A DNA stretch of 64,000 bases from Datisca glomerata (Eukaryota; Streptophyta; Magnoliopsida; Cucurbitales; Datiscaceae). The position numbers were made by a program, and so were the translations under genes. The notes below the pieces were generated by a model that was not told where the DNA came from, searched no databases, and was given only the letters and a program-made list of their open reading frames with translations. This document shows positions 1 through 11,399 of the stretch, piece after piece; position 1 is the stretch's first letter, and every line of letters begins with the position of its first letter. The DNA is taken from positions 1,302,001-1,366,000 of the forward strand of contig QANY01008723.1 of the NCBI GenBank assembly GCA_003255025.1. Direction: 5' to 3'.

Positions 1-98
1 GAGAATGAAGAAGAAGAAGAAGAAGAAGAAGAAGAAGAAGAAGAAGAAGAAGAACTTACTGAAGAAGAAGAAGAACTTACTGAATGGAAGTTCGCGCG
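1..98. repeat. (GAA)n microsatellite with a short duplicated tail
   Basis: An almost pure run of GAA triplets covers the first 54 bases. A short block (GAA repeats followed by CTTACTGA) then occurs twice in tandem up to about base 93. The array probably continues to the left of the window. No gene is associated with it. Confidence 0.9.
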
Positions 99-1037
99 AG
101 AAGGAAATAGGGTAAAAAGTCTTTAAATAACACCTCCAGCGGACGTCAAACAATGGACTTGAAAGGTAAAAGTAATAACTGTCAGAAATAGACGCGACGC
201 TCAGAAGCAAAAAAGAATGTACACAAACACGTGGCTTAAATGACATTAGGAGAAGCATAAGTGGAAACCGAACGGGTGGAGACGTCTCTTTTCGTTAAAG
301 AAAGCCCGTGATGGTGTAAAGAAAAATGAAACGGTGCAGACCAAAAAAGTAATAATGAGAATCATGACGTCATTAGTCGCCAATAAATGATAGATTAAGG
401 TTTTAGTGTTTTGCATTAACGACTTAAAACTGAGATACAAAACAGGCTAAAATCAACGAGGTTGGTTGAGCGATATGGAAATGGATAGCCAACGTGGTGG
501 AAAGAAGACTAAAGAAGACAACATGGAGGAAAAGTAAGGAAGACAAAATCAACAAATATGATGTGGCAGTTAAAAGAGAATCGAATTAGATAGTGGCAGT
601 TACTCCCATTTTTGTGAGTTGATCAATGGCTATAATCATATTAAATATCCATTATAACTCATTAAACGGTTGTAAATAGCCATGGAGGTAAAGGCCTAAA
701 AAACCATCATATGTACCGAAGAAAGACCAATTCTAATCAACACAAACAATCTTCTTACTTCTCTCTCTTCTCTCTTTCAATTTTCAAAATTATTCAATAC
801 ATTCTATTCCCAAAATACGGTAGAGGAAGAAATTCCTTTACATGGACAAAATTATATTTCCTGCAACAAACTTATTAGTAAAATAGAATAATTCTTTTTA
901 ATTTACAATATATGTCTTAAACGGCCAATCAATTTCATAAATTGAGTAAGGGTCAAATTTGAGTAAAAGGGAGATGTTGGAAGAGACTTCATTAAGAGGT
1001 GAACTGTTACCTACTTATAACCTATAATCCTCATTTT
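99..1037. other. Intergenic, no gene seen
   Basis: I see no coding region. A pyrimidine-rich stretch near 745-785 looks like untranslated-leader DNA but leads into no ORF. At 967-985 a purine run (AAAGGGAGA) followed by TGTTGGAAGAG resembles a copia polypurine tract plus LTR start. It has no paired LTR that I can find, so this is only a possible remnant. Confidence 0.5.
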
Positions 1038-1627
1038 TAGGGGTGTTCAACGGCCGGTCTGGTCGGACTTTCGGAGAAAAATAAGACCAGACCAAAAATC
1101 ACGGTCCTCCTATACGGAGGACCGAACAGACCAAAAATCTAGAAAAAACCTGGACCGACCAGACCGAAATTCAACGGTCGGTTCGGACGGATTTAACTGA
1201 CTAAATACTTGTTTTACAATAAATATATTATTTAACAATAACGACAAATTTTGACTAAGAGTTTACCATATCTAAACATATCAAAACATCAAAGTACTAA
1301 TATTCAACATTTAAAAATATTCAAAGTTTAAAGTACTAATATCTAACATTCATACATATTCAAACTTCAAGGAGAGGGGCTAGGTCTGGTGCTAGACTGA
1401 GAAATAACCTAACCCTAAAAAATTATATATATATATATAGTATCTGTACGGTTGGTCCGGTCGGATCGGTCCAGAATTAACAAAAATTCTGGACCGGTCT
1501 GAATTTTCAGTTCTCTTTAAAAGAAGGACCTAACCGACCATTAACAATAAAAAAACTGTCCAGACCGATCAATTTTAGATCGGACTGGTTCAGACTAAAC
1601 GGTCTGGACGGTTTTTGAACACCCCTA
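1038..1627. mobile_element. Non-autonomous hAT-like DNA transposon
   Basis: The element begins TAGGGGTGTTCAA and ends with the exact inverted complement TTGAACACCCCTA. It is flanked by CTCATTTT on the left (1030-1037) and CTCATTCT on the right (1628-1635), an 8-bp target duplication matching at 7 of 8 positions. Both ends carry many short GGTCCGGTCGG / CCGACCGGACC-type motifs, which are typical subterminal repeats that can pair with each other. An AT dinucleotide run lies at about 1421-1438. There is no transposase ORF, so any movement would have relied on an autonomous relative. TIR start, 8-bp TSD and length fit the hAT superfamily. Confidence 0.85.
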
Positions 1628-2104
1628 CTCATTCTAACTAAATAGAAATATATATTCATAATTGTCAATAGAGTTCTTATTGTTACCATCACTATCTGGA
1701 TATAAAATGCAAAGTAGCTTATTTACCTCTAAGATGCCACTGTCGACATCTACCCCTACCTTTGCATTGGTAAATATTTTTTTGAATTTTCGTTTCTTCC
1801 TATCCATACAAAAATTGAGAAGGCATATGACATGACAATATGTCAGAATCATTTTTTTTATCACGCAACATAATAGATTGACTCATTATTATACAAGCTA
1901 ACCATTTCCAGAGCGATAAAGTATTCGGCACACCTGAAATATTGAATATTCAGTACTTCTTCATATCATCAATTGTCACATATTTAAAAATATTTGTGAG
2001 TTCTATGAATTTAGATATGTTTTGGATTAGATATTTTGTTGTATGAATGGTAGCTATGAAATCTCATACTTTTAATTATTTATTTTTTTGTATGGATTTA
2101 AGTT
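1628..2104. other. Intergenic, no gene seen
   Basis: AT-rich sequence between the hAT-like element and the palindromic minisatellite. Short ORFs here lack any recognisable domain. Confidence 0.5.
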
Positions 2105-2590
2105 ATGTGAGCAATCCAATGATCATATGACTAATTGAAGGGTTCAAGTAATTGTATATGACTACTTGAACCCCTCAAATAGTCATTTTGATTAGGCATT
2201 AAGCAATCCAGCGAACATGTGACTACTTAAAGGGTTCAAATAGTTATTTATGATTACTTGAACCCCTTAAGTAGTCATTTTGATTCTGGAAGTAAGTAAT
2301 TCGATGACTAGATGACTACTTGAAATGTTCACATAGTTGTTTATGACTATTTGTATATCTTAAGTAGTCATTTTGATTCTGACAGTAAGTAATTCATTGA
2401 AAAAGTGATTACTTGAAGGGTTCAAGTAGTTGTTCATGACTACTTGAACCGCTCAAATAGTGACTTTGATCAAGAAGTAAGCAATTGAATGACCAAGTGG
2501 CTACTTGAAGGGTTCAAGTAGTTGTTTATCACTACTTGAACCCCTCAAGTAGTTATTATAGTTCTGCCAGTAAGCAATCCGGTCAAGAAG
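2105..2590. repeat. 92-93 bp tandem minisatellite made of palindromes (array 1)
   Basis: Five units are visible. The marker AGTAAG(C/T)AAT recurs at about 2107, 2198, 2291, 2384, 2476 and 2569, a spacing of 91-93 bases. Each unit holds two short palindromes with arms CTACTTGAA and TTCAAGTAG. One has a GGG centre and the other a CCC(C) centre, and a linker of about 10 bases (TTGTTTATGA) joins them. The two palindromes are also complementary to each other. Units are diverged, with the third most altered. A second array of the same family lies at 57539-57880. Confidence 0.9.
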
Positions 2591-2862
2591 AAAAAAAGAT
2601 GTCAAGATCTAAAGTAGAATATTATGGGTAGATTTGTGGAAGTTTCCATTACTTGCCAAAGGAAATAACACACTATAAATGAATAATTTTAAGATGATTA
2701 AATAATTTATTAAATTTTAAATAATTCAAGTGATGTGCTAATAATTTATATGTTAATGTTTATTATTCATTAAAATAATTTGATAAATTAACCTATAAAT
2801 GATTGTCATATCATTTGATCACTTAAATATTGATCAATTACTTAACCACTGTAAAAAAAATT

Positions 2863-3330
2863 TTATCCAAATAAATGACTATTATTAAAGAGATATATAA
2901 TGTGTGATATTACAATCTCAGATAACCATAAAGGTAGGTTATCTAACCAAACACAACATCTAGCATCAAACATCAACGTAACTAAGTTATGAGCTACATC
3001 ACCTATGTTCTCTAGGTACATGAAAGAAAGCCAACTTATAATATCTGAGACTACAGAGTCACTACCCAAGTTTGGACTAGAAGCTTCTGAGAGAGTAGGT
3101 GAACCAGCTCCATCGAGTCACATAAGATATCCACCTCTTCACCTTCACTTAAACCTCCATTGCTATGACCCTAGTGTACTGCTCGTGCCTTTGTTGAGAA
3201 GGCATCTCTGCAGGCAATGATTTTCTGGCATCCAGCGGTGTGACCTGTCCATATTTGTTAATGACCATGAAACCCACTCCTCTTAAACCATTTTTCCAAG
3301 ACCCATCAGTCCACAACTTCCATTTAACCT
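2863..3330 (-). pseudogene. LINE RNase H domain remnant
   Basis: On the minus strand near 3310 the frame reads WTDGSWKNGLRGVGFMVI, matching the first RNase H strand and its catalytic Asp (consensus DGA/DGS). A Q-rich and A-rich middle part follows after a frame change. The last piece (3069-2890) reads SDIISWL...AHNLVTLMF...VWLDNLPLWL, the usual C-terminal end of plant LINE RNase H, with the conserved His of AHxLA. Stops separate the pieces. Confidence 0.8.
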
Positions 3331-3599
3331 TGTCAATCTCCTCCCTTTGCTTCTAAACCAACCCCAGGCTTCCATCATCGATTACGCTACTGTTCCAGCT
3401 TAAGATCAACTCGAGAGCTTGCTTATTTGTGAGATCTAGAATGTTTATCGGTAAGGGAGGGGTTGAATTGAAACATTCGAGAATTTCAAATCCTCCAAAA
3501 CCCGACTTTCATCCAAGCAGGTTTTCCTCCCCTTGTTGCTTACCCTTAAAGGAAGAAACAATACCCTTCCAGGTCGAGAAAACATATCAATTCTCTAGT

Positions 3600-4300
3600 A
3601 GCTCGAAAAGAAGATGAAGATGACTAGCAAACTAAAGGCACGGTTGAAAGGGCAGTGGAAGAAAGCGTGGGAGGTTGTTTCAACTTCAATTCCGCAAAGG
3701 GAGCACAAACCACCGATGTTCATTCCCCTCCTGATCACGTTCATTTTAGTTGTTCATTTTTTTTGAACTTCTCCAGATAAAATCTTTAATTTTTGGCGAG
3801 TCGCGTAGCTTCCATATTTTAAGCCAACAGTAGGAATCATTATTTGTAGTGCTAGACTCCCCTTTTGCATAGTGATAGCAACTTTATAACCTGATTTGAT
3901 TGTGTATATGCCTTCTCTTGTATAAAACCACATGAGCTTATCCTGATTCTCCCAATTTCTGATATAAATGGATTGAATAGCAATTGGGTCCTCTCTATTA
4001 AAGTTGTTATTAAGCAGTGTAATGTCCCAAGTTCCATTAGGATTTAGGTCTCCCCGACCTTCTCTAAACCTGGCCGAGGTGTGGAACTCACATTAAACAA
4101 GTCAAGCCTTGGAATCCATGGATCTTTCCGGACATCAATCTCTCTACCATCACCCACTTTCCAACAAAGGCCACGAATCAGAATTTTCCTCCCCTAAAAA
4201 ATACTCTGCCAGCCCCAAGAAGGTCGATAGTCAATTCTGGCATTCATAAAGTCCGTTTTCCTGAAGTATTTAGCGTTAAGAAATCTAGTTAGAAGAGAAC
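3600..4300 (-). pseudogene. LINE zf-RVT region remnant
   Basis: On the minus strand near 3730-3650 the frame reads GGLCSLCGIEVETTSHAFFH followed by CPF. This is the CxxC...HxxxxC zinc-finger signature (zf-RVT) found between RT and RNase H in plant LINEs. The remainder up to the RT tail at 4309 is low-identity and interrupted. Confidence 0.7.
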
Positions 4301-4308
4301 TCAGGTCT

Positions 4309-4960
4309 TTAAGACTCTTCCTCAACTATCCTTATTTCCGGTAAGATTAGAGTCCAGGAAGCCCAAATAATACCAGACCTGTCTACCGATCCTGTCAACC
4401 AAAATTTCACCATCCTTACGCAAAGGTCATCAACAAGCGATAAAGGAAGCTTGAAGCACAACATTGCATAAAGAGGCATAGCCTGGGCAATTGCCTTGCT
4501 CATAATTTCTCTCCCCGCAGTCGATAACCACCGCTCAGCCCATCCAATTAATCGAGAGATGACTTTTTCTCTAATTTCATTGAAAACCTCCTTCTTAGAT
4601 TTTTTAAAATCAGACTCCAAATCAAGATATTTCCCCAAACTTCTGCTAATAGCAATATTAGAAAACCCCGCCAATCTGTCTTTCTCTACAGTAGAAACAT
4701 TGCCGCTTTAAATAATATTACACTAACATTAACCATCTGACCTGAATTAAGCGTGTATTTCTCGAGAATAGACGTTATATGTCGAAACTCGGCTTTGTCA
4801 GCACAGTAAAATAACAAGCTGTCATTTGTAAGAAAATAAGTGAGACAAGCCCCTTTTAATACTATGAAGCTTCTTTGTAAGAAATAAGTGAAACAAGCTG
4901 TCATCTGTAAGAAAATAAGTGATAGTAGAATTATGTAAATACAATTCATTCAACTTATCC
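4309..4960 (-). pseudogene. LINE reverse transcriptase C-terminal part
   Basis: The open stretch 4674-4309 reads SRSLGKYLDLESDFKKSK and then WLSTAGREIMSKAIAQAMPL with YAMLCFKLP. This matches the RT thumb region of plant LINEs (YLG...SKK...LSxAGREVLIKAVAQAIPTYAM). Just upstream (4870-4690) are DSLLFYCADKAEF and LEKYTLNSGQMVN, the segment following the FADD catalytic box; here the box itself reads LTND, so the catalytic Asp pair is lost. RT fingers and most of the palm are absent. Confidence 0.85.
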
Positions 4961-5745
4961 TCCAATTTGGTAATCAGCACTTTAAAATTAGCACACGACT
5001 CCCATTTTCTCCAACTTAACAAGCCCCTTTTAATACTATGAAGCTTCTCTGTCACGGGTCTGGCTTTGTTACTAATCCTCAAGCAGTTTTTCCCCATTTT
5101 AGAGCAATCCGTAAATTTTGCCCAGTGCCTATCACACCAAAAAATATGCGTCTAGTTAGTGAACGCATTACAAGTATCCACCAAAACCGTCACATGGTTC
5201 AGTCCAGCACAAGGGATATGAAGTGGTTTTCACTCAGAATATATATCAAGCCAGTCCTCGTTACAAAGCCATCTATCCAACCGTTCATGAATTAATTCTC
5301 CTCCTTCTCTTCTATTTGTCCATGTAAAAGGCAACCCAGAATATCCGAAATCGATCAAATCATTATCCGATATAAGCTGAATAAAATCATCCATAGACGG
5401 CAATAAGTTTTGGTTCCCTACTTCCTTCTTAGAAGGTGAAGAAAAAGCATTAAAGTCACCATAAAATAACATCGGTTCAGATATACTGATTAATCTACTC
5501 CCTAGATTCCTCCACTGATTCGTCCAGATAACCTCTTTGGTGATGGCATAAATACTGAACAAATGCCACTGCTGATTTTTTCCCGAATCATTAATCACAG
5601 CTTCTAAAACAAATATGGAGTAGTTGCTAACTATTACACAATCATCGTCATTCCATAGAAGGGCTATCCCACCACTGAGACCACACAGGTTGACAGTCAA
5701 ACAAAATCTCATACCAAGAATACCATTCATCCACTCCAACCTGGA
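4960..5745 (-). pseudogene. LINE endonuclease (EEP family) domain
   Basis: The reading frame 5739-5230 contains GLSGGIALLWNDD, the GDFNA catalytic motif (YGDFNAFSS), LIDFGYSGLPFTWTNRREGG and HERLDRWLCNEDWL. These are diagnostic of the exonuclease-endonuclease-phosphatase domain that nicks target DNA in LINE retrotransposition. The N-terminal strand (the AWN...G motif) would lie above 5745 but is broken. Past a stop the frame continues to about 4960 with the usual linker to RT (HIPCAGLNHVTVLVDT, SIKRGLLSWRKW). Confidence 0.9.
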
Positions 5746-5970
5746 TTGTTGGGGAATTCCACTCCCTGCAATTGCAATACAGTAGTCTCATTGATCGAAT
5801 TGGGGCCATTTTAGGCTGACAACCTCCACCTTGCAGCTATTTCCCGTATCTAACCTCCACGTTTTCACCATCCCCGAATCATGAGATTTAGGGCTATCAC
5901 ATGTAAGGGACTCGCCCACCCTTTTAACGCCAGTCAGAGACTTGCTATGGTCCATGAACTGGGCTAATTG

Positions 5971-7581
5971 TCATCTTTTTTTCCCCTCTTTCTCCACCCA
6001 GCATTCTCTCTCTCCAGAAAAAAGACTAAAAGGGTCCAAACAAACAACAATTGGGCCTTGGATCTTTTCAGGAACTAGCCCAATATTAGCATCATCCTCC
6101 ATAATCTGGATATTGACCCACGAATTACCGCCCGAAATCATCTCTCCACCTCTTGAGTGACTAGGAACAACAATCCCACGTTTTACAGCTAATCTCCATC
6201 TACGTCTCCCTAAAAAAACTCTCGTGAGCATTACCCTTATTGCCTCAAAGGCCCTCCTATCGACAGATTTTTCTATAATATCCTCCAAGCATATAGTTTC
6301 GTTAACCATAACTTCCGAATTTATCTCCCCCAAACCCTCCTCCATAATTGACTCCCCCAAAATCTTCTCCTTAAATAACTCCCCCCATATCTTTGATAAC
6401 TGCCAAATCAGGATCCACCTGCGTGTTCATCGCCATCTGGGTCTAGTCCTATCCTCCTGCCGTCCATCAACTGGTTGAGAGCAGTCCTCCATCATAGAAT
6501 CAACCTGGCCATTATCTATCCCCTTCATCCCTGAAACAGTAGGATCTTGAACATCCCCATCCAAAACCCCTCTACTCTCATCTCCCCTACACACTTCCGC
6601 TTCATCCCCGATAATAGTCTGAGATAAAGAGCCATCTCTTTCATTCTGATTATTCACACGGGTAATTTTTGGTTATCACTGGAGTGCATTGGTCTACCTT
6701 CGTCCTAATCATTAAATCTCCCCTGCCCTCTACCTCTTCCCCAAGTGTGATCAGATCTGCCTCCGGTACCTGCTGAATGGGACCTCCACAGACTAAATAT
6801 ATCAGCCTTAATGGAATCATCATACCCCCCTTCTTTTCTACTTTCCTTCAACAAACCATCTTGTCTCAATCAGTAACCTTCTAGATGAACGATCTTACCG
6901 CAAAACCTGCAGAATCGAGGTGCTCTTTCAATCTTATAGTTACATCAATACATCCTTCCATCGAAATTTAATAAAGTTCCCCTCTGAAGGGGTTCGCTAA
7001 TATTGATCTCCACTTTCACTCTAATGAATCTCTTTAGTTCAAAACCGTCCTTAATGTAGCTATCATCTTTTTTATTAACCAGACCCATCTTCCCCTTAGG
7101 ACCGTTCCAACGTTGATGTTCCTACTTTGAATTGGAAGTTGGTGAATCTGAAACAAAAAATTGTCCAGAAGGAAAACATCAGACTCAAAATTCAGTCCCG
7201 ATGACCATCTCTTTGTATCAAACAACTGCCCTTCAAATAACCAGAGACCGTTTTGGCTTACGAAATTAACCATAGCCTCCAATACGAAAAAAAAATCTGA
7301 AAATGATCCCTATCGATCTCCACGAAACGTAGAGCCTCATTTGTATTCCACGTTGTTGAAATTAACTAAGATCTTCTGAATCCCTGAAGATTGTACTTCC
7401 TTGATGTGAATAATCGACCAAGTTTACTCATATTACATTCCTCAATATCAATGAAATTCGCCTCCCTGGGGATAACGATCTCCTCTTATTCCTTCTCTGT
7501 CAACTTCCACGTATCAAGTTTTCGCATTAGATCTTGATCGATTTGACCAGGGTTGGAACGAAGGATATCATCGGATTCCAT
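5971..7581 (-). pseudogene. LINE ORF1 (DUF4283-like plus zinc knuckle)
   Basis: A plausible start Met is at 7581-7579 on the minus strand, followed by SDDILRSNPGQIDQDL and WKLTEKE before the first stop. The segment 7282-7034 reads WLFEGQLFDTKRWSSGLNF...FQIHQLPIQSRN, the core of the DUF4283 nucleic-acid-binding domain of plant LINE ORF1. Near 6950-6890 the frame reads YKIERAPRFCRFCGKIVHLEGY, a CCHC knuckle whose last Cys has become Tyr. The acidic, low-complexity tail follows at 6657-5971. Several stops and frameshifts make it a pseudogene. Confidence 0.8.
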
Positions 7582-8908
7582 ACCTCTATTTAACCCCCAC
7601 TGATAACGTGTAACCAGTGTAATTACTCGTTATAAAATTGGAATAGGAAGGCACACGCTAACATCAGTCTTAGATCGTCAAACTGTATTTCTTATACTAT
7701 TAGTTAAGAAATCGACCGTTATATTATGTTTCATAAAATTAGAAAAATTATTTTCAAGGATGGTCGGATTAATTTTTTGTACTAATTTGCAATATAAGAT
7801 TAACAATTTCAAAATAAATGAGATTTACCTGATGCATATGTATTTTGACTTACGCTTCACGATTCAAAAAAATGGTTCAGAATTATTATTTAATTTATTA
7901 CTATCCGTAAATACTCTTAGTGCTCCAATCACGGTTAAACCACAAAGCAACAGTCTGTCATTGACTCATTTTTTAGTTGGTGTGATTTGAAAAATTATTA
8001 GTTGTCTAAAATATCCTTATCGTATCCATTATCATTTTATTTTATTTAAGAGTGAAATTTGTTGATATAGCTCGATTTTAGAGATTTTAGTGAAAATTTT
8101 GTTTCTGATTTTATTCAATTTTTTCTCAAATTCTCTCCCAATTTTTATGCCTAGTTTTTCTTTTACATATTCTTTAATATCTTTTTCAATTATGTATTTG
8201 CGCTCAAAATTATCTATTAAAAAGTAATAGTTAAAATACATTTAAAACAATTAGTATGTGATATTTATTTTTTCACAAAATTAATTTAATAATGTAAATT
8301 TATAGATCACAGTTAAAATATGACTTTTAAAAATAATATTTGATATTTTATTTATTTATTTCATTTATCTAATTATCTACTTAAAAATCATCTTTCAAAT
8401 ATTTTATAAATTTAGGAGTATTTATAGGAATTATTGGTGATTGGATATTTTAAAATTAATTTCAAATATTTGATTTATTGTTATTAGTCTCCAAATTTAA
8501 AAAAACTGAGTAGAAATATGAGATAAGGGTATTGTAGACAAATCATAAAAGTTTACAACTAAATTAACTAGAAAATGGTCATTTATCTACTTTAATTTCT
8601 TTTTTATCAATTTTTAACTTATTACTATGAAAGTGGCCTATATATGCCATTTTCCCGAAAACGAAAGCACCGTAAAGCTTGTCTTATTACCTTATGAAAA
8701 ATCGAGATATGGCAATGAAATCTTTACATATTTATGACAAAAAAAACATAGAAATGCTAATCTCACCAAGCATTAGGAAAAATGAAAATGGTGTAAAGAA
8801 AAAACAAAGCGAAATTTTCTAAAACCTCCTCTAATAAAATAACACGAACATCCATTTTTAATATAGAAAATGATACAAACTTTCTTTAATTTAGTTTAAG
8901 ATTATGTT
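7582..8908. other. AT-rich intergenic, no gene seen
   Basis: No convincing coding or RNA gene. ORFs at 7760-7990 (+) and 8032-8241 (-) are low-complexity and have no recognisable domain. The stretch right after the LINE start may hold its 5' untranslated region. Confidence 0.5.
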
Positions 8909-9462
8909 TAAGGGTGATCATTGGGTGGCTTGAGTTGGTTTTATATTAATTTTATAACCAAACAAATATAATCGGTTTGATAATAAGTAAAACAAATCAA
9001 ACTAATCAAATATATAAACCAATCCAAACTAAACTATTAATTATCAATTTGGTTTAGGTTGGGTTAGCGGTTTCATTTTTTCGTATTAAAAATAATAAAG
9101 TTAAGGTAAAAAAATAATTCGTCTTAATAAAATAAGTCTTTTTAATTAGATAACTTAGTTAGTGAAATAATTTCTGCATAACCAATACATAATAAAACAA
9201 ATCTTATTTTATTTAGTTGAGGCCATGTTTCGCATGAAGACCGAGCTAGATTGAGATGAAATTAGGTTATCCTCTTATCTGAGTAGTTGGGTTTGTTTAA
9301 GTTGGGTGATTTTAAGAGAGAATCCAACCCAAACCGAATTTAATAGTTTCTTGAAAATGAAACCAAACCAAACGATTTTTACAATTTAAACCGCCCAATA
9401 GATTATGGTTTGGGTTAGTTTGGGTAGTTTAGTCGTTTCAACGGCTTTTCTTACCACCCCTA
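8909..9462. mobile_element. Probable second non-autonomous hAT-like element
   Basis: The left end is TAAGGGTG and the right end CACCCCTA, imperfect inverted copies. The interior has opposing GGTTTGGTTT / AAACCAAACC motifs near both ends, as in hAT subterminal regions. The flanks are ATTATGTT (8901-8908) and GTTACGCT (9463-9470). These agree at 5 of 8 positions, and all three mismatches are transitions compatible with cytosine deamination. It has no coding capacity. Confidence 0.55.
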
Positions 9463-9879
9463 GTTACGCTGTTAAAATAGTTTTTAATATTAGAATTGTC
9501 TTTAGTATTTTCAATTTTCAATAAAACCATCTTATTCTAAGTTATATTGGTCGGACCAGATTTTATTCTTTGAGTGCAAAAATTAGTCAGCTCGGGTCTA
9601 TGCAAGAAGAGAATTCTGGTCTTTTCATAAACAAACTAACATTAATGGTTTATTAACTGAGTGTATTTTAATATCATTTTTCAAATTAGAATCATGTCCA
9701 TATTATTTAAGCAAACTAGAAGGGAGATTGAATTAATATTTAAAACACAAAATAAAAACATAAATTTAAGTATATTTTTATCTCTCACATCTTTCTCTAT
9801 TTTCTTTTGTAGCCATCATTTTTTTAAATAGAAGTTTTTTTTTTCAAGTCAAAATGTAAAATAATGATGAAATATTTGT
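9463..9879. other. AT-rich intergenic, no gene seen
   Basis: Nothing recognisable; poly-T and AT-rich runs, for example around 9820-9845. Confidence 0.45.
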
Positions 9880-10420
9880 TTTGAGTAATTTTACACTGAT
9901 GAAATTATATAATAAGTTTAATTAATCAAGTGATTTGTCAATCATTTATAGGTTAGTGTGATAAATAATTTTATGCACCTGGTACCACATCAAGTGTATA
10001 AAATGCACTCTAATAAGGAAAATAAAATATTTTCAATTATGAAGTAAATGTATGATCACATACAACATAGGTTACCCATATCATTATAATGCACAACACC
10101 ATGATATGTTTTTCATCCATAAAGATTTCATTATACTATATACGAGGAGAGACATTTGCATCAAATCAAAAGCGAAAATAATGAAGAATTAACTTTTTTG
10201 AGTTCTACACTTATCAAAGACAGATTTATCAATCATTCATCCATGGGAAATCATTTTATGCATTTGGTCTCGCATAACTTGTATAAAATGCACACTAATA
10301 AAGATGTCATATATTTTTAATTATAAAATGAATGTGTAGTTCTACCATATCATTATAGTGCTAAGCATCATAATACTTATGTTATCCGCAAAGATCCCAT
10401 TATACTATGTAAGGGACCAA
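9880..10420. repeat. Diverged direct repeat, two copies about 280 bp apart
   Basis: The block containing CATTTATAGGTTAGTG, ATTTTATGCAC, GTATAAAATGCAC and ATTATACTATATACGAGG (about 9940-10150) recurs with substitutions at about 10225-10415 (ATTTTATGCAT, GTATAAAATGCAC, ATTATACTATGTAAGG). The first part resembles, in inverse orientation, AT-rich sequence at about 2790-2830, so it may belong to a dispersed MITE-like repeat. No coding content. Confidence 0.6.
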
Positions 10421-10547
10421 GAAGGCTGACCAACAAATATGACCAACGGAGCTGGTATTAACAGCCTACCAGATTCAATTTCTCTAATGTGTAAAGTAGA
10501 GCAAATAACATATTTTTTCAATCCTGAAAATTACATAGCGCAAAAAT

Positions 10548-11113
10548 TGTTAGAATTGTGATCTAAAAGCACTGAAATTCTATTATATTTATTGAAACAT
10601 TTATTAATTCTAGTTAATAATAAATAGTTTATTCTTATATTATGTATAATATATTCTTGTAAAAGGTCCACAAGTATGATAATACTTGGTTTATGGGTCC
10701 TATGGAGTAACTCATGAAAATAAGGTATTTAACCAAGAGATCATTTATGACTTGTAAATAATTAATTTCACAGTCTAGTGAAGTTGTGCATTTTGCTAAG
10801 AGAAGATTGTAGTGTATTAATTCTATTATGTAGAGTGACTTATCTTGGTCACTAGGTGGAGTACATAGTTAATGTACTAGTGCATTTGAATTGCATTGAA
10901 ATGATTAATGAGTCTGATTTTCAGTAAATTATTATCGAATGAAAATCATGACTCATTGTTATTATTTTATGAGTGCACTCAATCTTGAGAGAATTATGAT
11001 ATCATATTTAATATCTGATTTATTTTGATCTATTAAGATTGAGACTCTATGTCACAGTAAACTAAGCGTTTAGTATCTCTCGTGGAGTACTAGAGATTTG
11101 ATAATTTTAAATG
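10548..11113 (+). repeat. Truncated Ty1/copia LTR, same family as 38499-40120
   Basis: It begins TGTTAGAATTGTG and follows the LTR starting at 38499 almost line by line (TTATTCTTATATTATGT, TATGGGTCCTATGGAG, GAGTCTGATTTTCAGTAAATTA). It then stops matching after TACTAGAGATTTGATAATTT. About 120 bases present in the 38.5-kb LTR (39001-39125) are missing here. No internal retroelement sequence adjoins it, so it is a truncated remnant or solo LTR. Confidence 0.85.
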
Positions 11114-11399
11114 GTAAATGATTAATTAAAATTAAGGCTAAATTACAAAAAATACTCTTGCACTTTGATCAAAATATAAACTATGCTCCTATATTTTTTC
11201 ATATTTTTATACTCATGTACTTTGACCAAACTACAAAACATAATCCTCAATAACGTTTTTTGGTTGAATCTAACAAAATGTTAGTCTCTGTTAGTTCTTT
11301 CCATTCTCCTCCAAAAGCTTCATTGTTCGAGAGAGAAACGAGTCCCAAAGGCAAAGCCTGTTGCCTCCCTCCACTCATATTGTTCATTTCCCTTTTAAA
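11114..11399. other. AT-rich spacer with a dispersed-repeat-like segment
   Basis: The segment with ACTCTTGCACTTTGATC and ACTCATGTACTTTGACC reads like the repeated direct motifs of common dispersed plant repeats. A similar motif style appears at 53800-53900. No gene seen. Confidence 0.45.

Larger units (their letters stand above)
2863..7581 (-). mobile_element. Degenerate L1-type LINE retrotransposon
   Basis: Reading the minus strand from 7581 downward gives the plant LINE order: ORF1 with a DUF4283-like domain and zinc knuckle, apurinic-type endonuclease, remnants of reverse transcriptase, zf-RVT finger and RNase H. Every domain carries stops or frameshifts, and the RT fingers and palm are missing, so the copy is dead. 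No clear poly(A) tail or target duplication was found, so the outer limits are those of the coding remnants. Separate entries describe the domains. Confidence 0.88.

Noticed and set aside
2105..2590. Regularly spaced palindromic units resembling a CRISPR array
   Set aside because: A plant context, diverged units, no unique spacers and no cas genes; it is a minisatellite.
3005..3617. Plus-strand ORFs of 62-71 codons
   Set aside because: Antisense to the LINE RNase H and zinc-finger remnants.
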